Source: an uncultured Candidatus Saccharibacteria bacterium (GTDB taxonomy: Bacteria > Patescibacteriota > Saccharimonadia > CAILAD01 > GCA-016700035). From it: a DNA stretch of 10,624 nucleotides. Both the position numbers and the translations under genes were made by a program. The DNA is taken from positions 1 to 10,624 of the forward strand of contig CALKUN010000084.1 of assembly GCA_937996675.1 (NCBI GenBank), in the 5' to 3' direction. This document shows positions 1 through 5,692 of this stretch, one piece after another; position 1 is the first letter of the stretch; each line of letters starts with the position of its first letter. The notes under the pieces are model-generated. The model was not told where the DNA came from. It searched no databases and was given only the letters and a program-made list of their open reading frames with translations.

Positions 1-519
1 TTCCGATCTCAATACAGCTGTAAGTTGCCCCATAACGCTCCGGCCTCAATCTCAGCAGCTACAATCTCAAATACCTATGACCTGACCAACCTGACCAAAA
101 CAGAGTTTAAGGATGGCGCCAAGACGAACTACATTAATAACTGCGTTCCTGACATGGCCGTTTGTAATGTGATGATTCGCATTAAGCCACGCTACGCTGC
201 AGCGAGCTATCGCGTTCAGTTCTACTACGCTGACGGCAGTGCGGTAAAGCCGGTCTCGCTGTCGGACGGGTACGCCACGATCGACGTCACGGCTCGTAGC
301 GGCACAAACTTCCGCCGGGTACAGGCCAAGAAGCAACTCACTCCGACGATCTTCAGTGGACTCTTCGACAATACCGTCTTCTCAGGCAGTACGCTCTGTA
401 AGAACCTAGTCGTATACAAGGACTTCAAAGGTGCACCGTCAACCATTCAGACTGGTAGCGCTACTGCTATACCAAACCCAAATGCTGGACGCAACGAAGG
501 CTGTAACGCGTCCGACTAG
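1..519 (+). CDS. Pilin-like or surface protein, C-terminal part (5' end outside window)
   Basis: The reading frame is open from base 1 to a TAG at 517-519, so the gene starts upstream. About 172 residues remain. The visible part is rich in Thr, Ser, Asn and Ala, has four cysteines (one near the left edge, one in NNCVPD, one in TLCKN, one in EGCNASD) and a segment IDVTARSGTNFRRVQAKK. A small-residue turn followed by FRRVQ resembles the C-terminal beta region of prepilin-like (PilX/PulG-type) proteins of Patescibacteria, whose N-terminal methylation helix would lie outside the window. No catalytic motif is visible. The composition fits an exported protein with possible disulfides. It is followed at once by a terminator, so it ends its transcription unit. 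Coding is well supported; the pilin assignment is an inference from one short motif and style. Confidence 0.6.
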   Translation, partial: FRSQYSCKLPHNAPASISAATISNTYDLTNLTKTEFKDGAKTNYINNCVPDMAVCNVMIRIKPRYAAASYRVQFYYADGSAVKPVSLSDGYATIDVTARSGTNFRRVQAKKQLTPTIFSGLFDNTVFSGSTLCKNLVVYKDFKGAPSTIQTGSATAIPNPNAGRNEGCNASD

Positions 520-540
520 TAGCTGTTTAGGAGTAGGAGC

Positions 541-576
541 TTTTCACTCGACTTGATTGTCAGAGTGAAATTTTTT
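541..576 (+). terminator. Rho-independent terminator of the pilin-like gene
   Basis: An 8-bp perfect stem TTTCACTC (542-549) / GAGTGAAA (563-570) is followed by six T (571-576) on the plus strand. It lies 22 bp after the stop of the upstream gene and overlaps the last codons of the convergent recombinase. On the minus strand the hairpin is followed by AAAAG-complement bases without a T run, so it should act mainly on the plus strand. Confidence 0.75.
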
Positions 577-1458
577 GTGTATTTCTTTGAGTTTTGGATT
601 AGTCAGGTGAGTGTAAATTTGGGTGGTGGCAACATTGGCGTGTCCGAGCATCTCTTGCACACTACGCAGATCGGCGCCGTGAGTGAGGAGGTCGGTAGCA
701 AATGAGTGGCGCAGGGTGTGCGGTGTGACTTTCTTGGTGATGCCGGCCTTGATGCGGTATTTTTCGATGATACGCTGAACACTCCGTGTGGTGAGTCGTG
801 TGGCTGCCTTGTCGTCGTGTGACTTCGCGCCACCATAATGAATGAAGAGGGCTGTATCGTCGTCGTTACGGGTGGCGATATAGTCCTGCAGAGCGAGCTT
901 AGCGCTTTCGGTGATAAAAACAGGACGATCCTTCTGACCTTTTCCGCGGATACTAAACTCACCCCGATCGAGGTTGACGTGTGCGAGATCGAGATTGACG
1001 AGCTCAGATACTCGTAGGCCGCCTGAGAAGAGCAGAAGGATGATGGCCTTATCTCGCTTATCGGCGGGCATTTTGCCACTAGCACTATCGACGAGTCCTT
1101 GGACTTCATCAGCCTCCAGGAAGGCTACCTGAGGCCGTTTGGCTTGTGCGAGCTCAATTCTATCCGGTGCGAGAGAGGGGACGTCCTTGCGCGTGAGGTA
1201 CTTCAGAAACGATCGCATGGCTATTAGGTGATAGTTGCTGGTCGTGAGGCTAATCGTGCGGCCGTCGTCGGCTACGAGCCGATTGAGCCACTTGCGCCAG
1301 TCGGAGATCGTCTTGTCGGTGATCTTAGATACTTGTATATCTCCTGCAAACTCGTAAAAACGATTCAGGTAGTGGCTGTAGTTCTCGATAGTCTTGAGGC
1401 TTCGCCCGCGTTCGACTTCGAGATAGTCGAGAAAGTCGGCTAGGTAGTCGCTGTACAT
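544..1458 (-). CDS. xerD: Tyrosine recombinase XerC/XerD
   Basis: Site-specific recombinase of the Xer family, expected to resolve chromosome dimers at a dif site. The 304-residue length is typical. Residues 1-100 form the SAM-like N-terminal DNA-binding domain (phage integrase N). Residues 110-295 form the catalytic domain with the whole active-site set: R149 (GGLRVSEL), K173 (RGKGQK), H247 and R250 (HTLRHSFA), H273 (LGHANVATT) and the nucleophile Y282 (IYTHL). The start is the ATG at 1456-1458; it lacks a clear Shine-Dalgarno but sits 6 nt after a -10-like box, so the mRNA is probably leaderless. Stop is TGA. It is the only recombinase in the window; no dif-like site or mobile-element cargo is seen beside it, which favours a housekeeping Xer over a phage integrase. 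XerC versus XerD cannot be decided from the sequence. Confidence 0.92.
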   Translation of the reverse strand: MYSDYLADFLDYLEVERGRSLKTIENYSHYLNRFYEFAGDIQVSKITDKTISDWRKWLNRLVADDGRTISLTTSNYHLIAMRSFLKYLTRKDVPSLAPDRIELAQAKRPQVAFLEADEVQGLVDSASGKMPADKRDKAIILLLFSGGLRVSELVNLDLAHVNLDRGEFSIRGKGQKDRPVFITESAKLALQDYIATRNDDDTALFIHYGGAKSHDDKAATRLTTRSVQRIIEKYRIKAGITKKVTPHTLRHSFATDLLTHGADLRSVQEMLGHANVATTQIYTHLTNPKLKEIHKKFHSDNQVE

Positions 1459-1464
1459 ACATGT

Positions 1465-1493
1465 AGCCTACCTGTCCGCTACCGAGACCGCAA
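1465..1493 (-). promoter_or_regulatory. Putative leaderless promoter of the recombinase
   Basis: Reading the minus strand, TTGCGG (1493-1488), a 17-nt spacer and TAGGCT (1470-1465) precede the ATG by 6 nt. Both boxes are weak matches to the sigma-70 consensus (3 of 6 each). The exact spacing and the same layout at other starts in this window are the main support. Confidence 0.4.
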
Positions 1494-1494
1494 G

Positions 1495-1527
1495 CACTTT
1501 GCGGGGCATCGTTTTGCTTGCAAAGTG
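1495..1527 (+). repeat. 8-bp inverted repeat between divergent promoters
   Basis: CACTTTGC (1495-1502) and its exact complement GCAAAGTG (1520-1527) are separated by 17 nt. The dyad lies between the -35 boxes of the recombinase and the O-antigen-type gene, and the right arm overlaps the plus-strand -35. It could be an operator shared by both genes or chance; no regulator is implied by the sequence. Confidence 0.4.
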
Positions 1528-1546
1528 TACTGCTTATCCCTAGAAT
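1518..1546 (+). promoter_or_regulatory. Putative leaderless promoter of the O-antigen ligase-like gene
   Basis: TTGCAA (1518-1523), a 17-nt spacer and TAGAAT (1541-1546) match the sigma-70 pattern in 4 and 5 of 6 positions. The ATG at 1554 follows after 7 nt, where the transcript would begin. This makes a TTG start at 1518 implausible, because it would lie inside the -35 box. Confidence 0.6.
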
Positions 1547-1553
1547 GGTCGCG

Positions 1554-3497
1554 ATGGGTTCAAAAATCATAAATGTCGCCCGAAAACAGTTGGAGCTTCC
1601 TCGTCATATAACGGTACCAATTCTACTCTTTGTACTCCTGACGATTCCCTGGTTATTCGGTGGGCGCGACCCAATAGGTCACTTGCTTGCTGCAGGTCTA
1701 AGCTTGCTGCTTTTTTTGAGCTGGCTGCTTATGTCTCGCCATCGTGCTTTGCGCGTCGATATCCGACCAGTTTATGTTGTGGCTCCACTTGCGGTTCTGG
1801 TAGCTTGGTCGACGGTGAGCCTTTTCTGGACTGCCAGTTTGTTCCAGTCTCTAGCGCTCCTCACAACGATGCTTGAGGCTGCCTTGGCCTTTGTAGTGGC
1901 TCGCGACGTACTCCATGAAGCAGAAGCTCCATATTTCTTCACTCGGCTGTGGCTGTCGACAGCCTTCGTAGTCTGGGCGATTGGCCTGATTATGTTTGTG
2001 GGTGGCAATTACGACAGAATGACATCTTTGTTTTACTGGGCTAATCCACTTGGTACCTACCTCGCAGCTTCGTTGGTAGTGGGGCTCTCGGTTGTGCGGT
2101 CTTCATCGGGGCGCGCTGCTCGGGGCTGGCTCCTCGTTTGTGCGGCCTTAACGAGTGGGCTTATCCTGACGTATTCACGCTCGGCTTGGTTGGTCGCTAT
2201 TCTCGCTATTGCAGCCACAATCATTCTCTCCAAAGACCGACGCGCCGAGTACATGCGCCTCTTCAAGATCTTGCTCATCGGCTGCATCTTAGCACTTGGC
2301 TCGGCCACGGTTCGGGGAACAGTCTATAAGAAGCCAGTGATCGATGTGCGGTCGCGTGTGGCAGAGTCAGCAAACTCGCGGAGTGTGTCCGACCGATTCT
2401 TATTTTGGCAGGAAGCGAGCGTGTTGTTTTCTGAGCGCCCTTTGATTGGCTGGGGTGTGGGTACGTATTCCGAGGTGCATCCACGTGTTCAGGTGTCGGC
2501 TACTACGGCTGGTAACAACCCGCACAATAGTTTCCTTCAGAGTCTCGTGGAGCTTGGCGCAATTGGCGCAATTGCATATATCGTCTTGCTCGGTGGGTGG
2601 GTGCAGGTGGGATGGCGATTGTTTAGGGATGGGGACGATGGTATTGCGCCTGTTGCATGGCTCGTTGTCTCAGTTATCGCACTCCATAGTTGGCTCGATC
2701 TGACCTCAAACTATCCGGTGCTGGTATTAGCATGTGCTATCTGGATGGCGATAGCTTTACCGGCTCCAAAGAAAGAATTCCGTTTGAAGCTCTGGTATAC
2801 GGCTGCGCCATTGCTGGCGGTTGGGTCTGTGCTTGTCTGGACGTTGTGGGTCAACTGGAACGTGTATGTATCATCTGTGGAGATACAGGCTGCCGATCTG
2901 AGCCTTGCCGAGGATCCGAGCTCACCAGCTGCTGTTTATGCCCAGATTGTGGAGCGTCCGATTGTGGACCCAGACTATATCTCACAAGCAGTAGTGAGCT
3001 ATATCGACCGTTTTGATACTCAGAAAGGCGCTCCGGCCGAGATTCTCGAGCCGGCCCGCAAGTATGCTGAGCAGGCAGTACGACTTGAGCCCCAGGATGC
3101 TCGACATGTGTTTGCACTCGCAAACGTGCTTGAGCGACAAGGCAAGGTCATCGACGCACTGACCAACTATCGGGCAGCAATTATGCTTGACCCTCACAAT
3201 AACCCGCAATATTACACAGCCTACGCCCGACTCCTGCAGAAGGAGGGACAGGTTACGGAAGCTATTGTGATAATGCGTACCATTCTGGACGAATATACGC
3301 CGACCGTAATCGAAAATCGTGCGCTGGTATCTATCTCTCAACGGCTTGCCGTGGGCTATGCACTCCTAGCTGATCTGAATATCGAAAAGGAAGATCTTGG
3401 AAAGGCTCAGCAGGCTATTGATCGTGCTGAAGACTTGAGCCCAAATAATGCCTTTGTCCAACAGGTGAAGGCTACTCTCCAGGCCGCCCAAGAATAG
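1554..3497 (+). CDS. O-antigen ligase/polymerase-family membrane protein with C-terminal TPR region
   Basis: Polytopic membrane protein of the Wzy_C (O-antigen ligase/polymerase) superfamily, which transfers or polymerises lipid-linked glycans at the outer face of the membrane. Start chosen at ATG 1554 (647 residues), 7 nt after a good -10 box; ATG 1545 and TTG 1518 are upstream in-frame options. Hydrophobic helices fill about residues 20-405, with another at 415-435. Family marks are LTYSRSAW (near 206-212), SDRFLFW with PLIGWGVGTY (279-305) and PHNSFLQSLVELG (323-335). The last ~200 residues are soluble and contain TPR-like helices, for example AEQAVRLEPQDARHVFALA and ALTNYRAAIMLDP (505-547). 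In monoderm CPR bacteria the acceptor is unknown; it may be a surface glycan or a glycosylated protein. The DedA gene follows 33 bp later with its own -10 box. Family is firm; substrate and ligase-versus-polymerase role are not. Confidence 0.85.
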   Translation: MGSKIINVARKQLELPRHITVPILLFVLLTIPWLFGGRDPIGHLLAAGLSLLLFLSWLLMSRHRALRVDIRPVYVVAPLAVLVAWSTVSLFWTASLFQSLALLTTMLEAALAFVVARDVLHEAEAPYFFTRLWLSTAFVVWAIGLIMFVGGNYDRMTSLFYWANPLGTYLAASLVVGLSVVRSSSGRAARGWLLVCAALTSGLILTYSRSAWLVAILAIAATIILSKDRRAEYMRLFKILLIGCILALGSATVRGTVYKKPVIDVRSRVAESANSRSVSDRFLFWQEASVLFSERPLIGWGVGTYSEVHPRVQVSATTAGNNPHNSFLQSLVELGAIGAIAYIVLLGGWVQVGWRLFRDGDDGIAPVAWLVVSVIALHSWLDLTSNYPVLVLACAIWMAIALPAPKKEFRLKLWYTAAPLLAVGSVLVWTLWVNWNVYVSSVEIQAADLSLAEDPSSPAAVYAQIVERPIVDPDYISQAVVSYIDRFDTQKGAPAEILEPARKYAEQAVRLEPQDARHVFALANVLERQGKVIDALTNYRAAIMLDPHNNPQYYTAYARLLQKEGQVTEAIVIMRTILDEYTPTVIENRALVSISQRLAVGYALLADLNIEKEDLGKAQQAIDRAEDLSPNNAFVQQVKATLQAAQE

Positions 3498-3517
3498 TCT
3501 GGCGTTGCGTAAAGCGG

Positions 3518-3523
3518 TAGAAT
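3518..3523 (+). promoter_or_regulatory. -10 box TAGAAT before dedA
   Basis: TAGAAT is followed by 7 nt and ATGGG, the same arrangement as at the upstream O-antigen-type gene (TAGAAT, 7 nt, ATGGG). No convincing -35 box or Shine-Dalgarno is visible. It suggests a leaderless mRNA for the DedA gene. Confidence 0.45.
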
Positions 3524-3530
3524 AAGCAGT

Positions 3531-4139
3531 ATGGGATTATCCGCGTGGCTTTTAGATATGGCGATCCAACTCATTGATAGAGTTGGATACCCGGGGATTA
3601 GTTTAGTACTAATCATTGATAACGCCGGGGTGCCAATTCCATCAGAGGCTATCCTCGGCCTTGCCGGAGTGGCGAGTGGGGTAGGGCGGTACAACCTAGT
3701 CGCGCTATTCGTACTGGGTGTGGTGATGCAGACACTTGGCGCTTGTTTGTCGTATGCGATCGGGTATCACGGAGGTGGTCCGCTCGTGAAGCGGTATGGC
3801 AAGTATCTTTTTATCTCGGCTCATGATTACGATAAGGCTCAAAAGTGGTTCAAGAAACGAGGCGCGAAGGCGATCTTCATTTCTAGGCTGACCCCAGTAG
3901 TGCGTACCTTTATGGGGTTCGTGGCAGGGGCGGCTCGGATGGATTTCAACTCATTCTTCGTCCAGTCATTATTGGGGACAGTCGTGTGGACTATACTGTG
4001 GCTCGGTGCTGGGTACCTATTAGGCGATAGCTGGACGAGATACTATAGCTACGCCCACTATCTAGATTACGTTGTGATAGCGGGTGTGATGATTCTCTTG
4101 GCTCGCTACTTGTGGCGGCGTCAACGCACAAAATCATAG
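3531..4139 (+). CDS. DedA family (VTT/SNARE-associated domain) membrane protein
   Basis: Integral membrane protein of the DedA family; members are linked to lipid flipping (undecaprenyl phosphate, phosphatidylethanolamine) and to membrane potential. The 202 residues match the usual 200-220. Seen: the N-terminal DNAGVPIPSEA motif (30-40, with Asp where many members have Glu), hydrophobic stretches at about 22-48, 54-80, 128-165 and 178-194, and the conserved FISRLTPVVRTFMGFVAGAARM region (116-137) with R119, R125 and G133. The C-terminus is basic (LWRRQRTKS) and should be cytoplasmic. A short 33-bp gap and an own -10 box link it loosely to the O-antigen-type gene upstream; a lipid-carrier recycling role beside a lipid-linked glycan enzyme is attractive but inferred. 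Start ATG 3531 is the only one that keeps the first helix and fits the promoter. Confidence 0.9.
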   Translation: MGLSAWLLDMAIQLIDRVGYPGISLVLIIDNAGVPIPSEAILGLAGVASGVGRYNLVALFVLGVVMQTLGACLSYAIGYHGGGPLVKRYGKYLFISAHDYDKAQKWFKKRGAKAIFISRLTPVVRTFMGFVAGAARMDFNSFFVQSLLGTVVWTILWLGAGYLLGDSWTRYYSYAHYLDYVVIAGVMILLARYLWRRQRTKS

Positions 4140-4217
4140 CGACACGAAAGACTTTACGATACAATCAGTAATCGACAAGCGTTCCAGGCGCCATGAGATA
4201 TTAATGAAGGAGAAACT

Positions 4218-4832
4218 ATGAAAGCAGATGAAAAACGACTAGAGGAGCTGCGTCGCGAACGTACGCTCGTATTGATCAAGCCCGATGCAGTCCGTCGGCA
4301 GTTGGTAGGTGAGCTTGTGACTCGGTTTGAGCGCAAGGGTCTCAAGCTGATTGCGATGAAAATGATCTGGCCAAGCGATACCCAGGCAGGCACTCATTAC
4401 ACCGATAGTGAAGAGTGGCTCAAAGATAGCGGTGAGCGTACTCATCAGTCGTATCTCGATAAGGGAATGGAGCCGCCAATGGGGCCACGCGATTTGGCTC
4501 TCAACACACGTCGTAAGCTCATGGACAGTATTACGGCTGGCCCAGTCGTTGCGTTGGTGCTACAGGGCTCACACGTCATTGAGGCGGTCCGCAAGATGCG
4601 TGGAGCCACTAGCCCGCAGCTAGCCGATGTCGGTACGATTGGTTTCGACTACTCAGTTGATTCGTACGAAGTAGGGGATGCTGGTGACTGGGCGATCCGT
4701 AATATCATCCATGCAAGCGATAGCGATGAGAATGCCGACCGCGAGATCGCTATCTGGTTTGATAAGAGTGATGTGCACGATTATCCATCGAGTGCTGATC
4801 CTATTCTTTACCAGAAGCACTGGGACAAGTAG
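4218..4832 (+). CDS. ndk: Nucleoside diphosphate kinase, long form
   Basis: Transfers the gamma phosphate of NTPs to NDPs through a phosphohistidine. Start ATG 4218 has a strong Shine-Dalgarno AAGGAG (4207-4212) at 5 nt; a possible -10 GATACAAT lies at 4158-4165. Seen: TLVLIKPDAV (16-25, K21), RKMRGATSP (125-133, R125, T131), NIIHASDS (162-169) with N162 and catalytic H165, and EIAIWF (176-181). At 204 residues it is far longer than the usual 130-150: there is a 15-residue N-terminal tail, an insertion around 62-105 and about 10 extra residues at 143-160. The arginine of the GTIR motif (R109 in Dictyostelium numbering) is absent: the sequence reads GTIGFDYS, with G142 at that place. R161 next to the active site might compensate. 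A perfect hairpin terminator follows. Family assignment is firm; full activity is not certain. Confidence 0.92.
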   Translation: MKADEKRLEELRRERTLVLIKPDAVRRQLVGELVTRFERKGLKLIAMKMIWPSDTQAGTHYTDSEEWLKDSGERTHQSYLDKGMEPPMGPRDLALNTRRKLMDSITAGPVVALVLQGSHVIEAVRKMRGATSPQLADVGTIGFDYSVDSYEVGDAGDWAIRNIIHASDSDENADREIAIWFDKSDVHDYPSSADPILYQKHWDK

Positions 4833-4840
4833 TATCTTCT

Positions 4841-4883
4841 CGATAAACAAAACATCCACACTCGGTGGATGTTTTGTTTATCG
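4841..4883 (+). terminator. Perfect 19-bp hairpin terminator after ndk
   Basis: Arms 4841-4859 and 4865-4883 are exact complements around a 5-nt loop (ACTCG). The right arm carries the T-rich stretch TTTTGTTT, as in A-rich/U-rich terminators. It begins 8 bp after the ndk stop and separates ndk from the tRNA locus. Confidence 0.85.
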
Positions 4884-4884
4884 C

Positions 4885-4890
4885 TATACT
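4885..4890 (+). promoter_or_regulatory. -10 box TATACT before the broken tRNA copy
   Basis: TATACT ends 8 nt before the tRNA-like 5' end at 4899. The surrounding 20 nt match the promoter of the intact tRNA-Arg (4991-5010) except at five positions, so promoter and 5' gene end were duplicated together. The copy may still be transcribed. Confidence 0.4.
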
Positions 4891-4898
4891 TAGTGTAT

Positions 4899-4970
4899 GC
4901 CCCTGTAGCTCAGTGGATGTCTCGCCCTGGCGAGCTATAAGAACGCGCTCTATCCACTGTGTTTGTACCA
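4899..4970 (+). pseudogene. Broken tRNA-Arg 5' copy with an inverted D-arm fragment
   Basis: Bases 4899-4918 are identical to the first 20 nt of tRNA-Arg (5011-5030), covering the acceptor 5' strand and most of the D-arm. Similarity then stops. Instead a small hairpin (CTCGC / GCGAG, 4921-4934) follows, and 4945-4959 is the exact reverse complement of tRNA bases 5023-5037, so CAGTGGAT (4911-4918) can pair with ATCCACTG (4952-4959). The segment ends in TACCATG, like the end of a tRNA with CCA, but the last seven bases before ACCA cannot pair with GCCCCTG, so it cannot make a normal acceptor stem. It is read as a rearranged relic rather than a functional tRNA. A decoy or regulatory RNA is possible, because the promoter copy is kept. 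Confidence 0.6.
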
Positions 4971-4996
4971 TGGTGAGCGAATCCTGCAATTATCGT

Positions 4997-5002
4997 TATA
5001 CT
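4997..5002 (+). promoter_or_regulatory. -10 box TATACT of tRNA-Arg
   Basis: TATACT ends 8 nt before the mature 5' base at 5011, which leaves almost no 5' leader. No clear -35 box is visible. Confidence 0.5.
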
Positions 5003-5010
5003 TAACACAT

Positions 5011-5086
5011 GCCCCTGTAGCTCAGTGGATAGAGCGCCTCCGTCCTAAGGAGGGCGTCGGGAGTTCGAATCTCTCCAGGGGCACCA
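5011..5086 (+). tRNA. tRNA-Arg(CCT), CCA encoded
   Basis: Complete 76-nt cloverleaf. Acceptor stem GCCCCTG (5011-5017) pairs fully with CAGGGGC (5076-5082), discriminator A5083, encoded CCA 5084-5086. The D-arm is GCTC AGTGGATA GAGC. The anticodon stem is CCTCC/GGAGG with loop GTCCTAA, giving anticodon CCT, which reads AGG arginine codons. The T-arm is GGGAG TTCGAAT CTCTC with one G-T pair. Its 5' 20 nt recur upstream (4899-4918) and its 3' end recurs downstream (5191-5210). The -10 box lies 8 nt before the 5' end. Identity is secure from the fold; the isotype follows from the anticodon. Confidence 0.96.
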
Positions 5087-5125
5087 TGTACACGGCGTGA
5101 AGCTTTAGCTTCGCTCCTTGTACAT
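5086..5125 (+). terminator. Hairpin directly after tRNA-Arg, possible weak terminator
   Basis: ATGTACA (5086-5092) pairs with TGTACAT (5119-5125), and an inner stem GAAGC / GCTTC (loop TTTA) stacks inside. The following bases ATTATTT are T-rich but not a clean run. It may end the tRNA transcript or protect its 3' end; it begins at the last base of the CCA. Confidence 0.4.
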
Positions 5126-5135
5126 TATTTCTGAA

Positions 5136-5210
5136 AGATTCGAAGTAAGATGCCCCGCTTACCTTTATTCCTATACTAAGAAGCAGGGTAAATCTCTCCA
5201 GGGGCACCAT
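5136..5210 (+). repeat. Downstream tRNA-Arg 3' copy with an inverted T-loop fragment
   Basis: Bases 5191-5210 repeat exactly the 20 nt at 5069-5088, that is the 3' half of the T-arm, the acceptor 3' strand, CCA and two further bases. Within the same stretch AGATTCGAA (5136-5144) is the reverse complement of the T-loop region 5064-5072, GCCCC at 5152-5156 could pair with the copied GGGGC (5200-5204), and TTACC/GGTAA can form an inner stem. A -10-like TATACT lies at 5172-5177. A direct repeat of a tRNA 3' end is the classic mark of an attachment site, but only about 100 bp lie between the copies and no integrase is adjacent. Confidence 0.55.
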
Positions 5211-5290
5211 TCGTCTTCATCTTACACGAGATAGTCCGATGCTGTTTGGAATATGTATCATTCATACTCCAACCACTCTATGCTGTGTAT

Positions 5291-5674
5291 ATGAAGAAAT
5301 ATACATCCGTTGCAGATTATCTCAATGACCTAGATCCTAGACAAAGAGCCCAGGTAGAAGCTTTGCGAGCCATAGTGATGTCTGCGGACACTCAGATAAA
5401 GGAGATTATTAAATGGAACTCGCCTAGCTACAGATATAACGAGACTGATTGTATTACGTTCAGTCTGCGCAAAGATAAGCTGAACTTACTCGTTCATATG
5501 GGTGCTATCAAGAAGGAAGATAAGAGTGCCGAACCTATATTTATGGATTCAACTGGTCTGCTAGATTGGAACTCAAATATCCGCGCTACCATGACCTTTG
5601 AGGATTTAGCTGATATTAGTTCTAAGAAGAAAGACATTATCACGGTACTCAAGAAGTGGCTTACATTCCTATAG
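5291..5674 (+). CDS. DUF1801 family protein
   Basis: Small cytoplasmic protein of the DUF1801 (YdhG-like) family, whose biochemical role is unknown. The start is ATG 5291 (127 residues): here MKKYTSVADYLNDLDP opens the domain as in relatives, whereas an upstream in-frame TTG at 5246 would add an unrelated 15-residue tail. Seen: the helix ADYLNDLDPRQRAQVEALRAIV (8-29), the hallmark IKEIIKWNSPSYRY (36-49), two beta segments DCITFSLRKDKLNLLVHM (53-70), and a C-terminal DLADISSKKKDIITVLKKWL helix. There is no Shine-Dalgarno; a weak -10-like TATGCT (5279-5284) sits 6 nt before the ATG. It lies between the tRNA locus and the PH-domain gene, which has its own promoter, so it may be single. Codon use is somewhat more AT-rich than in the neighbours. 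Confidence 0.85.
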   Translation: MKKYTSVADYLNDLDPRQRAQVEALRAIVMSADTQIKEIIKWNSPSYRYNETDCITFSLRKDKLNLLVHMGAIKKEDKSAEPIFMDSTGLLDWNSNIRATMTFEDLADISSKKKDIITVLKKWLTFL

Positions 5675-5680
5675 TCACGT

Positions 5681-5686
5681 TATAAT
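5681..5686 (+). promoter_or_regulatory. -10 box TATAAT of the PH-domain/parvulin unit
   Basis: A perfect TATAAT ends 6 nt before the ATG at 5693, and no Shine-Dalgarno is present, so the transcript should start at or next to the start codon. It lies only 6 bp after the upstream stop. No good -35 box is seen at 16-18 nt. Confidence 0.6.
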
Positions 5687-5692
5687 ATCCTT

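Noticed and set aside
1518..1553. TTG start at 1518 for the O-antigen-type gene.
   Set aside because: Bases 1518-1523 form a -35 box with a 17-nt spacer to TAGAAT; ATG 1554 fits the predicted transcript start.
4899..4970. Second functional tRNA upstream of tRNA-Arg.
   Set aside because: The first 20 nt and the terminal ACCA match, but the acceptor stem cannot close and there is no anticodon or T-arm.
5022..5210. Minus-strand reading frame starting MVPLERFELPTPSLG across the tRNA and its 3' copy.
   Set aside because: It is the antisense translation of a tRNA-Arg, a well-known source of spurious protein entries. The frame repeats because the tRNA 3' end is repeated.
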